Assembly (NCBI GenBank): GCA_016929905.1
Contig: JAFGHX010000118.1
Span: 1 to 59,391, forward strand
Source of the DNA: Kiritimatiellia bacterium
GTDB taxonomy: Bacteria; Verrucomicrobiota; Kiritimatiellia; JAFGHX01
Reading direction: 5' to 3'
DNA length: 59,391 nucleotides
Shown: piece after piece, positions 8,992-16,504 of the stretch
How positions within the stretch are numbered: position 1 is the first letter of the stretch
Layout: every line of letters starts with the position of its first letter
The notes under the pieces: generated by a model
What the model was told of the DNA's origin: nothing
The model's database searches: none
What the model saw: only the letters and a program-made list of their open reading frames with translations
Translations under genes and position numbers: made by a program

Positions 8992-9935
8992 GACACGGTG
9001 CAGGGAGCACAGCCCGTAGCGACCGGAAGTGCGGCCCGGATCAACCGAGCATTGCCCTCGATGTTGAGTTCGTCGCGGACGATGGTGACGACCTGATCGT
9101 AGACGGCCTGCCGGGCCTTGGGGACCGATTGCGCCTTGAGCGCTTCGTACGGCTGGCGGATGGCGGTGGCGATGTTGAGCTTGGCGATGCCGTTGCGTAT
9201 CGCGTCGAGGATGCACGGCTTCGGGATCCCCGTGCCGCCGTGCAGGACGAGCGGCACGCGGGTTCTGTCGGCGATGCGGCGCAGGTGCTCGACGTTCAGA
9301 CGCGCGGCGAGTTTCGTCTCGTTCTTGCGCGCGGCTGAAATGGCGCCGTGCACGTTGCCGACGGCGACGGAGAGCCAGTCGACCCCGGTCTGCCGCACGA
9401 ACGCGCCGGCCTCTTCGGGGTCGGTGAATCCACGGCCCGATGCGAACAGTTCCTCGTAGGGCGGCAGCGGCCCGGCCTCGTGCCCCATGACCGCGCCGAG
9501 TTCCGCTTCGACGGGGATTCCCGCCGCATGCGCCATGCCGGCAACCGTTCGAGTACAGGCGACGTTCCCGGCAAGCGGCAGGCGCGAGCCGTCGATCATG
9601 ACCGACTGGTACCCGGCATCGATGGCACGCGCGATGATCCCTTCGAAGTCCACGGTGAGGTTGTCTTCGTCAATCACAGGCACGTGATCGAGATGCAGCC
9701 GCGTGTGACGCGCGTCAGCCACCCGCCCGTATTCCGCCGCCACGGCCTCCAGACTGCGTGATTCGAACTTCTCCCATTCCAGCCGCGCGACCGCGATCAG
9801 GCCGAAGCTGTCCGTGTCGCGCAACGCCTGAACGACCGGCCCCATCATCGGCAGATAGGGAATGTTGAACCCAGGCACAACCGTGCCCGCCGCCCGGGCC
9901 CGGTTCAGGATTTCGGCTGCGTCGAGAGCGGACAT
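8964..9935 (-). CDS. Class II ketose-bisphosphate aldolase (FbaA/GatY-like)
   Basis: About 323 residues. Zinc and catalytic motifs of class II aldolases are present: HLDHVP (zinc histidine region), EAELGAVMG, LVLHGGTGIP and the phosphate-binding GIAKLNIATA. It splits a ketose-1,6-bisphosphate or 1-phosphate into two trioses in the cytoplasm. The start at 9935 (MSALDAAEIL) is the natural one for the family; the open frame continues to 10874 only as antisense of the regulator gene. First gene of the leftward operon with the isomerase and kinase, divergent from a PocR/AraC regulator. The last nine or so residues (SHEPLTMNH) are encoded by the heptamer repeat, so the native C-terminus was probably altered by repeat insertion. 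Confidence 0.87.
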   Translation of the reverse strand: MSALDAAEILNRARAAGTVVPGFNIPYLPMMGPVVQALRDTDSFGLIAVARLEWEKFESRSLEAVAAEYGRVADARHTRLHLDHVPVIDEDNLTVDFEGIIARAIDAGYQSVMIDGSRLPLAGNVACTRTVAGMAHAAGIPVEAELGAVMGHEAGPLPPYEELFASGRGFTDPEEAGAFVRQTGVDWLSVAVGNVHGAISAARKNETKLAARLNVEHLRRIADRTRVPLVLHGGTGIPKPCILDAIRNGIAKLNIATAIRQPYEALKAQSVPKARQAVYDQVVTIVRDELNIEGNARLIRAALPVATGCAPCTVSHEPLTMNH

Positions 9936-9958
9936 GGTACGGCCATTCCCCCCTGCAT

Positions 9959-10015
9959 AACTTGCTCGAGAACCCGCCGAAGCTATCTGAGCGAAGGCGG
10001 GTTCTCGAGCAAGTT
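9959..10015. repeat. 20-bp perfect inverted repeat combining two dispersed repeat words
   Basis: Arms 9959-9978 and 9996-10015 are perfect reverse complements around a 17-base loop. The outer part of each arm is the CTCGAGCAAG word that occurs as 12-bp tandem units near 13,490 and 21,545; the inner part with the loop is the CGCTCAGATAGCTTCGGCGG element found near 12,110 and 21,340. The hairpin sits between the aldolase start and the divergent regulator, so it could act as a terminator, a regulator site or simply as a mobile repeat. Confidence 0.85.
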
Positions 10016-10088
10016 CCGTCAGTCCGATGGTACGGAAACGGCTCGCGGAAAGGAATGGACCGACGATCATTTTCATGTATAATCCGGC

Positions 10089-10889
10089 ATGCTTCGATAC
10101 ATGATAGTCAACCGGGAAATGGACACGGTGTTCGGGCTGCTGCACCGGATCCTGGACATCCGGGTCACATTTTTTGATGTACAGGAGCATGAACTGGACT
10201 ACTTCGACATGAAACCGATGTCGCCGTACTGCACGAGACGGCGCGCGGACCCGGCGTTTCTGGCGGCGTGCGTGCGGTGCGACAGGGATCAGCTTCGGCA
10301 GGCGAAACGGCAGAGAGATGTTCACATCTACCACTGCCACAACCGGCTGCTTGAAGGGATTGTCCCGTTGTACGACCGGCGCAACCTGTATCTGGGCTCG
10401 ATCGTGTTCGGGCAATTGCGCGATCCGGCCGTGCCGGTACCGGCGGATGCCGGCCGGGAGGTCCGGCGCCTCTACGGGCGGCTGCCGGCCTACAGCGAGG
10501 CGGAGGTTCGCGACATCGGGCATCTGCTGAAGTACGTGAGCGAGTACATTATCGGAAACGAGGTAATCCGGTACCGCAACAAGCCCTGGGCGGAGAAGCT
10601 CGAGGCCTACATCGAGGCGCATCTTCCGGAGAACCTGACTCTGGCCCGGCTGGCGCAAATGATCGGAAGATCGCCATCTTTCCTCTCGCATCATTTCCCG
10701 CTGGAGTTCGGCAAATCCCCGCGGAGCTATCTGCTGCAGCGGCGCATGGAAGAGGCCCGGATCATGCTCGAGAACGGGGAAACGGTGCAGGGCACGGCGG
10801 TGCGGCTCGGGTTCTACGATGCCTTCCACTTCTCCAAGACCTTCAAGGCCTACTGGGGGCGCCCGCCGAAGCACTACAAGCCCGCGTGA
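10089..10889 (+). CDS. AraC-family regulator with PocR-type sensory domain
   Basis: 266 residues. The N-terminal part carries the PocR ligand-binding signature: spaced cysteines in SPYCTRRR, VRCDRD and HIYHCHNRLLEGIVPL, and a YLGSIVFGQ strand. The C-terminal 100 residues form a double helix-turn-helix (LTLARLAQMIGRSPSFLSHHF, then VQGTAVRLGFYDAFHFSKTF and the PPKHYKP ending). It is divergent from the aldolase-isomerase-kinase operon and most likely senses a sugar or intermediate and controls that operon. Confidence 0.85.
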   Translation: MLRYMIVNREMDTVFGLLHRILDIRVTFFDVQEHELDYFDMKPMSPYCTRRRADPAFLAACVRCDRDQLRQAKRQRDVHIYHCHNRLLEGIVPLYDRRNLYLGSIVFGQLRDPAVPVPADAGREVRRLYGRLPAYSEAEVRDIGHLLKYVSEYIIGNEVIRYRNKPWAEKLEAYIEAHLPENLTLARLAQMIGRSPSFLSHHFPLEFGKSPRSYLLQRRMEEARIMLENGETVQGTAVRLGFYDAFHFSKTFKAYWGRPPKHYKPA

Positions 10890-11287
10890 GGCGCGGATGG
10901 GTAGAATGGAAGTGTGGATGGGTGGAAGGATGGGGGCGGTAGAGGCGGTCGAAGGTCGGAAGGTCCAAGGTCGAAAGTCTCAGCCGGACGAAGGGCAGCG
11001 GGTAACTCATGGGGCAACACAATTCGCCGCCAGATCAAACGCCGGATGTATTTGAGGTTTCGCGGGGACAATCCCTACGGATCCAGGACAGGTGCTGGGA
11101 GAGCGACGTATGCCTCTGCGTTCCCGACTTTGGACCTTCGACCTTCGACTTTCAGACCTTGGACCCTTCCCCCATCGGCATGGCAAACACTCGCCCATAT
11201 TGTAATGGCCGGTCTTTCGGGGCAGGGTGTACGCTTGTGTCGGCAGTGGGGCAAGGCGTCGGATCCGGCGAAGGAGAGGAGGGTGAG
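10890..11287. repeat. Repeat-filled intergenic region with facing heptamer arrays
   Basis: About 400 bases without a gene. At 10904-10935 there is a degenerate ATGGAAG/GGGTGGA array. At 10949-10981 a 7-bp array of GGTCGAA/AGGTCCA words runs rightward, and at 11126-11168 its complement (GACCTTC, GACTTTC units) runs back, so the two could form a long interrupted hairpin over about 145 bases. The downstream end carries AGGAGAGGAGG, the ribosome site of the next gene. Confidence 0.7.
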
Positions 11288-11707
11288 ATGCGAAGGATGA
11301 TGGTTATGGCGGTTGCGGCAATCGCGGCGGGCAATCTGGTGTTCGCGGCCGAACCGGCGGCGGTGAGCGTGGCCACGATGCCGCCTTCGGTGGTGAAGAC
11401 GGTGCCGCAGGCCGGCGACACGGCGGTGGACCCGGCGCTGACGGAGGTGCACGCGACGTTCAGCAAGGACATGCTGACCCGTGAGATGTGGTCGTGGTGC
11501 TTCGACTCCAGGGAGACATTCCCGGAGATCGACGCCTCGAAGATCCATTATCTGAAGGACAAGCGCACGTGCGTGCTGCCGGTGAAGCTTGAGCCGGGCA
11601 AGACGTACGTGATCTGGATCAACTCGCAGAAATTCAACTCGTTTCGCGATACCGGCCAGCGCCCGGCGGTGCCGTACCTGCTGGTGTTTCAGACGAGGGC
11701 ACAATGA
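11288..11707 (+). CDS. Small secreted protein with bacterial Ig-like (Big_5/SbsA-type) domain
   Basis: 139 residues. An N-terminal signal peptide (MVMAVAAIAAGNLVFAAEP) precedes one Ig-like domain: VVKTVPQAGDTAVDPALTE, then VHATFSKDM and a closing YLLVFQTRA strand. PxxGDTxVDP followed by xVxFSKxM is typical of Ig-like domains that often sit in adhesins. The ATG at 11288 is chosen because of a strong AGGAGAGGAGG upstream and the signal peptide. It overlaps the following membrane-peptide gene by four bases, so the two are co-translated. Function unknown. Confidence 0.75.
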   Translation: MRRMMVMAVAAIAAGNLVFAAEPAAVSVATMPPSVVKTVPQAGDTAVDPALTEVHATFSKDMLTREMWSWCFDSRETFPEIDASKIHYLKDKRTCVLPVKLEPGKTYVIWINSQKFNSFRDTGQRPAVPYLLVFQTRAQ

Positions 11708-11964
11708 TCCTCAAGCTAGTCGTTCTGATCGCGCTGATCCGCCTTCTGATCGCGACGGACAAGCCGTTTCTCTGCTCGAGCCTGTATGCGGCGGTTGTAC
11801 TCGTGAGCGGGCTTCTGTTCGCCCGGCCGTTGACAGGCCTGCTCATCTGTGCCGGACTCGCCTTCCTGCTCGCGAGTCTGTACTTCTGGCTGCTTGACCG
11901 CTTTCAGGACGGGCTGCTCTGGTGGGTCATCCTGGTCGGCGGACTGGCCGTCGGATTGGTGTAG
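11704..11964 (+). CDS. Small three-span membrane protein
   Basis: 86 residues, almost entirely hydrophobic, with about three membrane spans (VVLIALIRLLIA, LYAAVVLVSGLLF to LLICAGLAFLLASLYFWLL, and LLWWVILVGGLAVGLV). ATGA overlap with the Ig-like protein gene shows translational coupling. I do not recognise the family; it may anchor or export its partner, but that is speculation. Confidence 0.65.
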   Translation: MILKLVVLIALIRLLIATDKPFLCSSLYAAVVLVSGLLFARPLTGLLICAGLAFLLASLYFWLLDRFQDGLLWWVILVGGLAVGLV

Positions 11965-12277
11965 CGGCGAATGCGCGCCTGGCCGTGACCCGAGTGGGCC
12001 GGGCGTCCCGCCCGGCCATGGGCGAGACGGCCGGCCTGCTCAGAGCGACGGACAAACGAGTCTGTCGAAAGAGAGCCATCCGGTGCCCTCAGACGGCTCG
12101 CGGGGACCCGCCTTCGCTCAGATAGCTTCGGCGGGCAGGCTGTTCGCCCTCCATTTTGCGCACTCTGTCGTATGCTTGGAGGGCGAGCGTCTCGCGAGCC
12201 GTCCTTTTCGACAGGCTCAACGAGCGACGTGAGGCGCGGCGCTACTGCGCCGGCGCCGCGCAGGGCACGGGCCCGGC
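11965..12277. repeat. Intergenic region with two dispersed repeat words
   Basis: About 310 bases. At 12107-12135 is the element CGCCTTCGCTCAGATAGCTT followed by CGGCGGG, an inverted copy of the loop region at 9974-10001 and close to 21335-21362. At 12177-12201 is TGGAGGGCGAGCGTCTCGCG, also found as variants at 35511-35535 and 37232-37257. GGCCGGGCGTCCCGCCCGGCC near 12000 is a strong palindrome that may terminate the upstream transcript. No gene seen. Confidence 0.6.
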
Positions 12278-13228
12278 TCACGTCTTCAGCGTCTTGCGCA
12301 CGGAGTCCAGCCGGCCGGTACTGCCGAGCAAGTCGTTCTTGCCCATGATGTACTTGGCGTATTCGGCCATGAAGACCTTGCCCGGTTTGCGCAGGTCGAA
12401 GTTCTCGGGCACGTCGCGGAAGTGCTCGCGGTGGACACGGCACCAGACGAGGCGTCCGTCGGTATCGATATTGATCTTTGTCACACCGAGCTCGGCCGCT
12501 TTCTTGAACTGGGAGGCATCCACGCCCTTGGCGCCCTTGAGACTGCCGCCGGCGGCGTTGATCCGGGCCACCTCGTCCTGCGGCACGGAACTGGACCCGT
12601 GCATCACGAGCGGGAAGCCGGGCAGCCGCTTCTGGATCTCCTCGATCACCTCGAAGTGCAGGCCCTGGCCGCCGGTGAACTTGTACGCGCCGTGACTGGT
12701 CCCGATCGCGCACGCCAGGCTGTCGCACCCGCTCTTCTCGACGAACTCGACGGCCTGGTTCGGGTCGGTCAGGTGCGCCTTGTCCTCGTCGACGGAAATA
12801 TCCTCTTCCACGCCGCCGAGCTGGCCGAGTTCCGCCTCCACGACAACCCCCTTGGCATGGGCGGCGTCGACGATCTTCCTGGTAATCTCGATGTTCTTCT
12901 CGAACGGTTCGTGGCTGGCGTCGATCATCACGGAGCTGTAGAACCCGCTCTCGATGCAGTCCATGGCTGTCGCCTCGTCGCCGTGGTCGAGGTGCACGGC
13001 GAAGAGGGCGTCGGGCCAGATCTCGTCGGCCGTGCGGATCATGGCCTCGAGCATGCGCTTGTCCGTATAGTCGCGCGCACCCCGCGAGATCTGGATCATG
13101 AACGGGGCCTTGCTCTGCATGTTCCCCTGGAACAGCCCCATCGTCTGCTCCAGGTTGTTGATGTTGTAGGCGCCCAGCGCGTACTTGCCGTAAGCGTGTT
13201 TGAAGAGGTCCTTCGTGGTGACGATCAT
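12278..13228 (-). CDS. fba: Class II fructose-bisphosphate aldolase
   Basis: 316 residues. All class II signatures are visible: AVHLDHGDEA with the zinc histidine, VVEAELGQLGG, LVMHGSSSVP and the phosphate-binding TKINIDTDGRL. It cleaves fructose 1,6-bisphosphate to DHAP and glyceraldehyde 3-phosphate in glycolysis, or the reverse in gluconeogenesis. The start at 13228 (MIVTTKDLF) has AGGAGA upstream; the open frame beyond it to 13414 is not protein-like. It stands alone and differs clearly from the shorter aldolase at 8964-9935, so this one is probably the housekeeping enzyme. Confidence 0.92.
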   Translation of the reverse strand: MIVTTKDLFKHAYGKYALGAYNINNLEQTMGLFQGNMQSKAPFMIQISRGARDYTDKRMLEAMIRTADEIWPDALFAVHLDHGDEATAMDCIESGFYSSVMIDASHEPFEKNIEITRKIVDAAHAKGVVVEAELGQLGGVEEDISVDEDKAHLTDPNQAVEFVEKSGCDSLACAIGTSHGAYKFTGGQGLHFEVIEEIQKRLPGFPLVMHGSSSVPQDEVARINAAGGSLKGAKGVDASQFKKAAELGVTKINIDTDGRLVWCRVHREHFRDVPENFDLRKPGKVFMAEYAKYIMGKNDLLGSTGRLDSVRKTLKT

Positions 13229-13487
13229 GCCTGTCTTCTCCTTTCCCTCCGCCTTGTGCGGCAGGCGCCTCCGGTTCTGCTCGCCCGGTGTCCATGCCGC
13301 CGGCGGTGATCCCTGTGATTCGCGATGCCCGCTCCTCGGCGGCGGCCGCGGGCCGTGCCGAGCCCTTCCTTCCCGGGGGTTGAGACTATACGCGATGCGG
13401 GCGGGGTGCGTCAACTGTCAGGTTCTGCGGCACAAGACGAACCGGAATGAACGTCGAACTTCGAACCGTCAACGAGGGAAATCGGGG

Positions 13488-13525
13488 TTTTCGAGCAAGT
13501 TTTCGAGTAAGTTCTCGAGCAAGTT
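13488..13525. repeat. 12-bp tandem repeat (TTCTCGAGCAAG family)
   Basis: Three tandem 12-bp units, TTTTCGAGCAAG, TTTTCGAGTAAG and TTCTCGAGCAAG, plus TT. A second array of the same family lies at 21543-21580 and single copies form the arms of the hairpin at 9959-10015. On the minus strand the array would be read as a Leu-Leu-Glu-Asn repeat, but no gene covers it. Confidence 0.85.
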
Positions 13526-13539
13526 GGCGGGGCGGGGGG

Positions 13540-13804
13540 TTAGGGCCCGCGCAAAAATAACTTCACATTTTGGCAGGCCAATGTTGTCACGGTCGCGGGA
13601 ATGACGCGGCCCGAGGCCGCCCCATTCCCGCGGCACGGCAGAGCCGACACAACATTGGCCCGCCCCTTCGGGCTGGCGCTCTCTTGCCCGTGCTCGGCGT
13701 TGCGCGCTCGTCACAGACCCGGCGGGTATGCTCCTCGCGCGCGCCTTGAGCACGGGCAAAATAGCCGCCAGCAAAATGTGAACTTATTTCTGCGCGAACC
13801 CTTA
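13540..13804 (-). other. 265-bp multi-hairpin element with terminal inverted repeats, abutting rpoN
   Basis: The ends 13540-13572 and 13772-13804 pair over about 33 bases with five mismatches; three of those become G-U pairs if the element is read as RNA from the minus strand, the rpoN sense. Inside lie two strong hairpins. One uses 13576-13587 with 13649-13660 (12 bp perfect) and nested stems 13594-13603/13623-13632 and 13606-13611/13615-13620. The other uses 13684-13695 with 13748-13759 (12 bp perfect). The right end includes the rpoN stop codon. It could be a MITE-like mobile element or a structured 3' UTR/small RNA. Confidence 0.7.
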
Positions 13805-15232
13805 CAGGCCCTTGCGCATATGGGACGGCGGGATATTGAGTTCGAGCCGGTACTTCGTGATGGTGCGGCGCGCGACTTTAATGCCGCGTTCCTTGAGCGT
13901 GTCCTGGATCTCCTGGTCGGAGAGCGGGCTCTGGGAATCCTCGGCGTTGACCAGATCGGCGATCATGCCTTTGACGGTCTTGTTCGACAGCTCGCGGCCG
14001 TCGGCCGTCTTGACGCCGGGCGTGAAGAAGTACTTCATCTCGAACAGGCCGACGGGCGTCTGCATGTACTTGTTGGCGATCGCGCGGCTGACCGTGGTTT
14101 CGTGCACCCCGACGTTGCGGGCCACTTCCGCCATGGTCAGGGGCCGCAGGTGCGCAATGCCCTTGTCGAGGAAGCCGGTCTGCTTCTCGACGATTTCGCA
14201 TGCGATCCTGTAGATCGTCTGCTGGCGCTGGTGGATGCTCTTGATCAGGAAGACGCCGGAACGGACACGTTCGCGGATATACGCCTTGACTTCCGCGCTG
14301 GTCGTCGGGTTCTTCATGAGGGCCATGTAGTGGCGGCTGACCCGCAGGTGCGGCACCTGATCGTTATTGAGGATAACCACGTACTTGCCGTCCACCTTCC
14401 GGACGACGACTTCCGGCAGCACGTAGGTGGACGACTCGGTGTTGTACATACGGCCGGGCTTGGGTTCGAGGGTGGCGACGAACCGGGCGGCTTTCAGGAC
14501 GTCCTCGGGCGAGACCTTGAGCGCGTGCGCGATTTCCTGGTACTGCCGCTTGCCCAGGGCATCGAGGTGCTGGCCGACAATCGTCGCCGCGAGCGTATGC
14601 TCCTTGTCGAGCCGTTCGAGTTGGATCATGAGGCATTCGCGCAGGTCGCGCGCGCCGACGCCGACGGGGTCGAACTTCTGGATGACGGCGAGCACGTCGG
14701 CCGCCTGACCCGGGTCCGTACCGGTGGAGGCGGCGATCTCCTCGATGCTCATCTTCAGGTAGCCGTCGTCGTCCGTGCTGCCGATGATCAACTCGCCGAT
14801 CTGGCGCTCCTCGTCCTTGAGCCCCGAGATCGCGAGCTGGTTCAAGAGGTGTTCCTGGAGCGATTCCTTCTGGGGCAACGAGTCCAGGAAGAACTGGCGT
14901 TTCTCGGCATCCGAGGAGGTATACGGCCGGACGCGCTCGTTCTGGAAGAAGTAGTCCTTCCATTCCTCATCGAGGCGGGCGAGCGTCTCGAACTCTTCCT
15001 TGAAATCCAGTTCCCGGTCCTGGGGCCCTTCCTGGCCGCCGGGCTCGATCTCGATCGTCTGGTCCTGGCCCGGCCGCTCCTCGAGGGTGGGGTTCTGTTC
15101 GATTTCCTGTTGGATCAGGGCATGCAGATCGAGGATCGGCACCTGCAACAATTCCAGGGACTGGCGCAGCTGCGGCGCGAGCACCATCTGCATGCGCTGT
15201 TCCTGGACCAGAGAAAATGATTGCCTGCCCAA
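13802..15232 (-). CDS. rpoN: RNA polymerase sigma-54 factor
   Basis: 476 residues, normal for RpoN. The Gln/Leu-rich region I (LAPQLRQSLELLQVPILDLH) binds the activator, an acidic region II follows, and the core-binding domain contains IGSTDDDGYLKMSIEEIA. The C-terminus has a helix-turn-helix (MAEVARNVGVHETTVSRAIA) and the RpoN box ARRTITKYR at residues 454-462, which contacts the -24 element. It directs transcription of genes under enhancer-binding activators such as RtcR, a remnant of which lies at 25838-26077. The stop codon lies within the terminal repeat of a structured element. Confidence 0.95.
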   Translation of the reverse strand: MGRQSFSLVQEQRMQMVLAPQLRQSLELLQVPILDLHALIQQEIEQNPTLEERPGQDQTIEIEPGGQEGPQDRELDFKEEFETLARLDEEWKDYFFQNERVRPYTSSDAEKRQFFLDSLPQKESLQEHLLNQLAISGLKDEERQIGELIIGSTDDDGYLKMSIEEIAASTGTDPGQAADVLAVIQKFDPVGVGARDLRECLMIQLERLDKEHTLAATIVGQHLDALGKRQYQEIAHALKVSPEDVLKAARFVATLEPKPGRMYNTESSTYVLPEVVVRKVDGKYVVILNNDQVPHLRVSRHYMALMKNPTTSAEVKAYIRERVRSGVFLIKSIHQRQQTIYRIACEIVEKQTGFLDKGIAHLRPLTMAEVARNVGVHETTVSRAIANKYMQTPVGLFEMKYFFTPGVKTADGRELSNKTVKGMIADLVNAEDSQSPLSDQEIQDTLKERGIKVARRTITKYRLELNIPPSHMRKGL

Positions 15233-15483
15233 GGTCTGTCCTCACTGCCGACACCGCAGCGCCGCCCACCTTGCCGGCGCGCCGCCACGTCTTGAACTAT
15301 CCCATACAGTACCGACACCACACCCTGCGCGTAGGGATTGATTCTTGTTCAGAACCATTGTATGGTTCACGGGAGTGCCGCGTCAATCACTGACGCGCCC
15401 TGGGCGCCCCCAAAGGCACAGGTGAACCCGCGGGGCGTCAGCAGAATAGCGTCGCCTCACGCCCCGTTCAAGACTTTTTTGCC

Positions 15484-16281
15484 ATGCCGTTGACAGTCTG
15501 CATCCTGGCCAGCGGGAGTTCCGGGAACTGTACGTTTCTCCGGTCCGGCCAGACTCGCGTCCTGATCGACGCCGGGATCAGTGCGAAGGCGATCGCCGAG
15601 CGGCTGGCGCAGATTGGCGAAGCGGCCGAGCAGCTTGACGCCATCTGCGTCACGCACGAGCACGACGACCACACCAGCGCGCTGAACACGATGCAGCGCC
15701 GGTACCGGCTCGGCCTGTACGCGAACTCGGGCACGATAGAGGGGGTTCAGCGCAGCCCGCAGATGCGAAACCTGGCCTGGCAGGTGTTCGCGACGGGCCA
15801 GCCGTTCACGATCGGCGATCTGCGGCTGGCTCCGTTTTCCGTACCGCACGACGCCTACGACCCTGTCGGCTTCATCGTGCAGAACGGCGATACGCAGGTC
15901 GGGGTCGTCACCGACATGGGCATACCCACCGGCCTCATCCGCGAGCGGCTCCGGCCCTGCCGTGCGCTGGTGCTGGAATCGAACCACGACCCGGCCATGC
16001 TGCAGGACGCGACGCGGCCGTGGTCGTTGAAGCAGCGGATCGCCGGCCGACACGGCCACCTCTCGAACGAAAAGGCGGCCGAAATGCTTGCGGAGATCGC
16101 GAGCCCGACGCTGATCCGCGTCTTCCTCGCGCATCTGAGCAAGGACTGCAACCGCCCGGAACGCGCGCTCAAGACCGTGACCGCCGCACTGGCGCGGGCC
16201 GGGCACGCCCACATCGAGGTCCGGCTCACCTATGCCGACCGCATCAGCGAGGTGTGGAATTCGGAGCTGGGCCCCACGTGA
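15484..16281 (+). CDS. MBL-fold hydrolase, YycJ/WalJ-like
   Basis: 265 residues. The metallo-beta-lactamase motif HEHDDH is at residues 58-63, and SGSSGNCTFL near the N-terminus is typical of the YycJ/WalJ group of putative exonucleases. Later motifs include SVPHDAYDPVGF, VVTDMG, LVLESNHD and HLSNEKAAEML. It probably hydrolyses nucleic-acid phosphodiester bonds using two metal ions; the cellular role (DNA repair or cell-wall related) is not settled for this family. It converges on queG, with a long hairpin in between. Confidence 0.88.
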   Translation: MPLTVCILASGSSGNCTFLRSGQTRVLIDAGISAKAIAERLAQIGEAAEQLDAICVTHEHDDHTSALNTMQRRYRLGLYANSGTIEGVQRSPQMRNLAWQVFATGQPFTIGDLRLAPFSVPHDAYDPVGFIVQNGDTQVGVVTDMGIPTGLIRERLRPCRALVLESNHDPAMLQDATRPWSLKQRIAGRHGHLSNEKAAEMLAEIASPTLIRVFLAHLSKDCNRPERALKTVTAALARAGHAHIEVRLTYADRISEVWNSELGPT

Positions 16282-16305
16282 CCCGTCGCGCGTGAAGAGG
16301 CGCTC

Positions 16306-16395
16306 GTTGCGGGAATCGAGGATTGCCACGACACTCGATGCGGCAAGCTGACTCCGATGACGCCGGGTCGTGGCAATCCTTTCGATTCCCGCAAC
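16306..16395. terminator. Long hairpin between convergent genes
   Basis: Arms 16306-16332 and 16367-16395 pair over 27 bases with only a two-base bulge (TT at 16380-16381). The loop is about 34 bases. It sits between the convergent MBL hydrolase and queG genes, so it could stop transcription from both sides, though there is no U-tract. Its GTTGCGGGAATCGA end resembles the CGCGGGAATG stem in the element at 13540-13804, so it may also be a dispersed repeat. Confidence 0.65.
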
Positions 16396-16504
16396 CGTCG
16401 TGCGTCGGCCAGGCACGCCGGGGGCGTGCTGCGATCCTCTTGTCTCTTCCCTTTTCGCGCTCCTTTCGCGTGTTTTCGCGGGCAGAAAGAGGGCGCAGCA
16501 TTCG

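Noticed and set aside
5981..9096. Two open frames of about 500 codons opposite the kinase and isomerase genes
   Set aside because: Mirror frames of well-supported genes; products are Gly/Arg/His-rich without domain signatures.
13601..15220. 540-codon frame opposite rpoN
   Set aside because: Antisense of rpoN, whose motifs are unmistakable.
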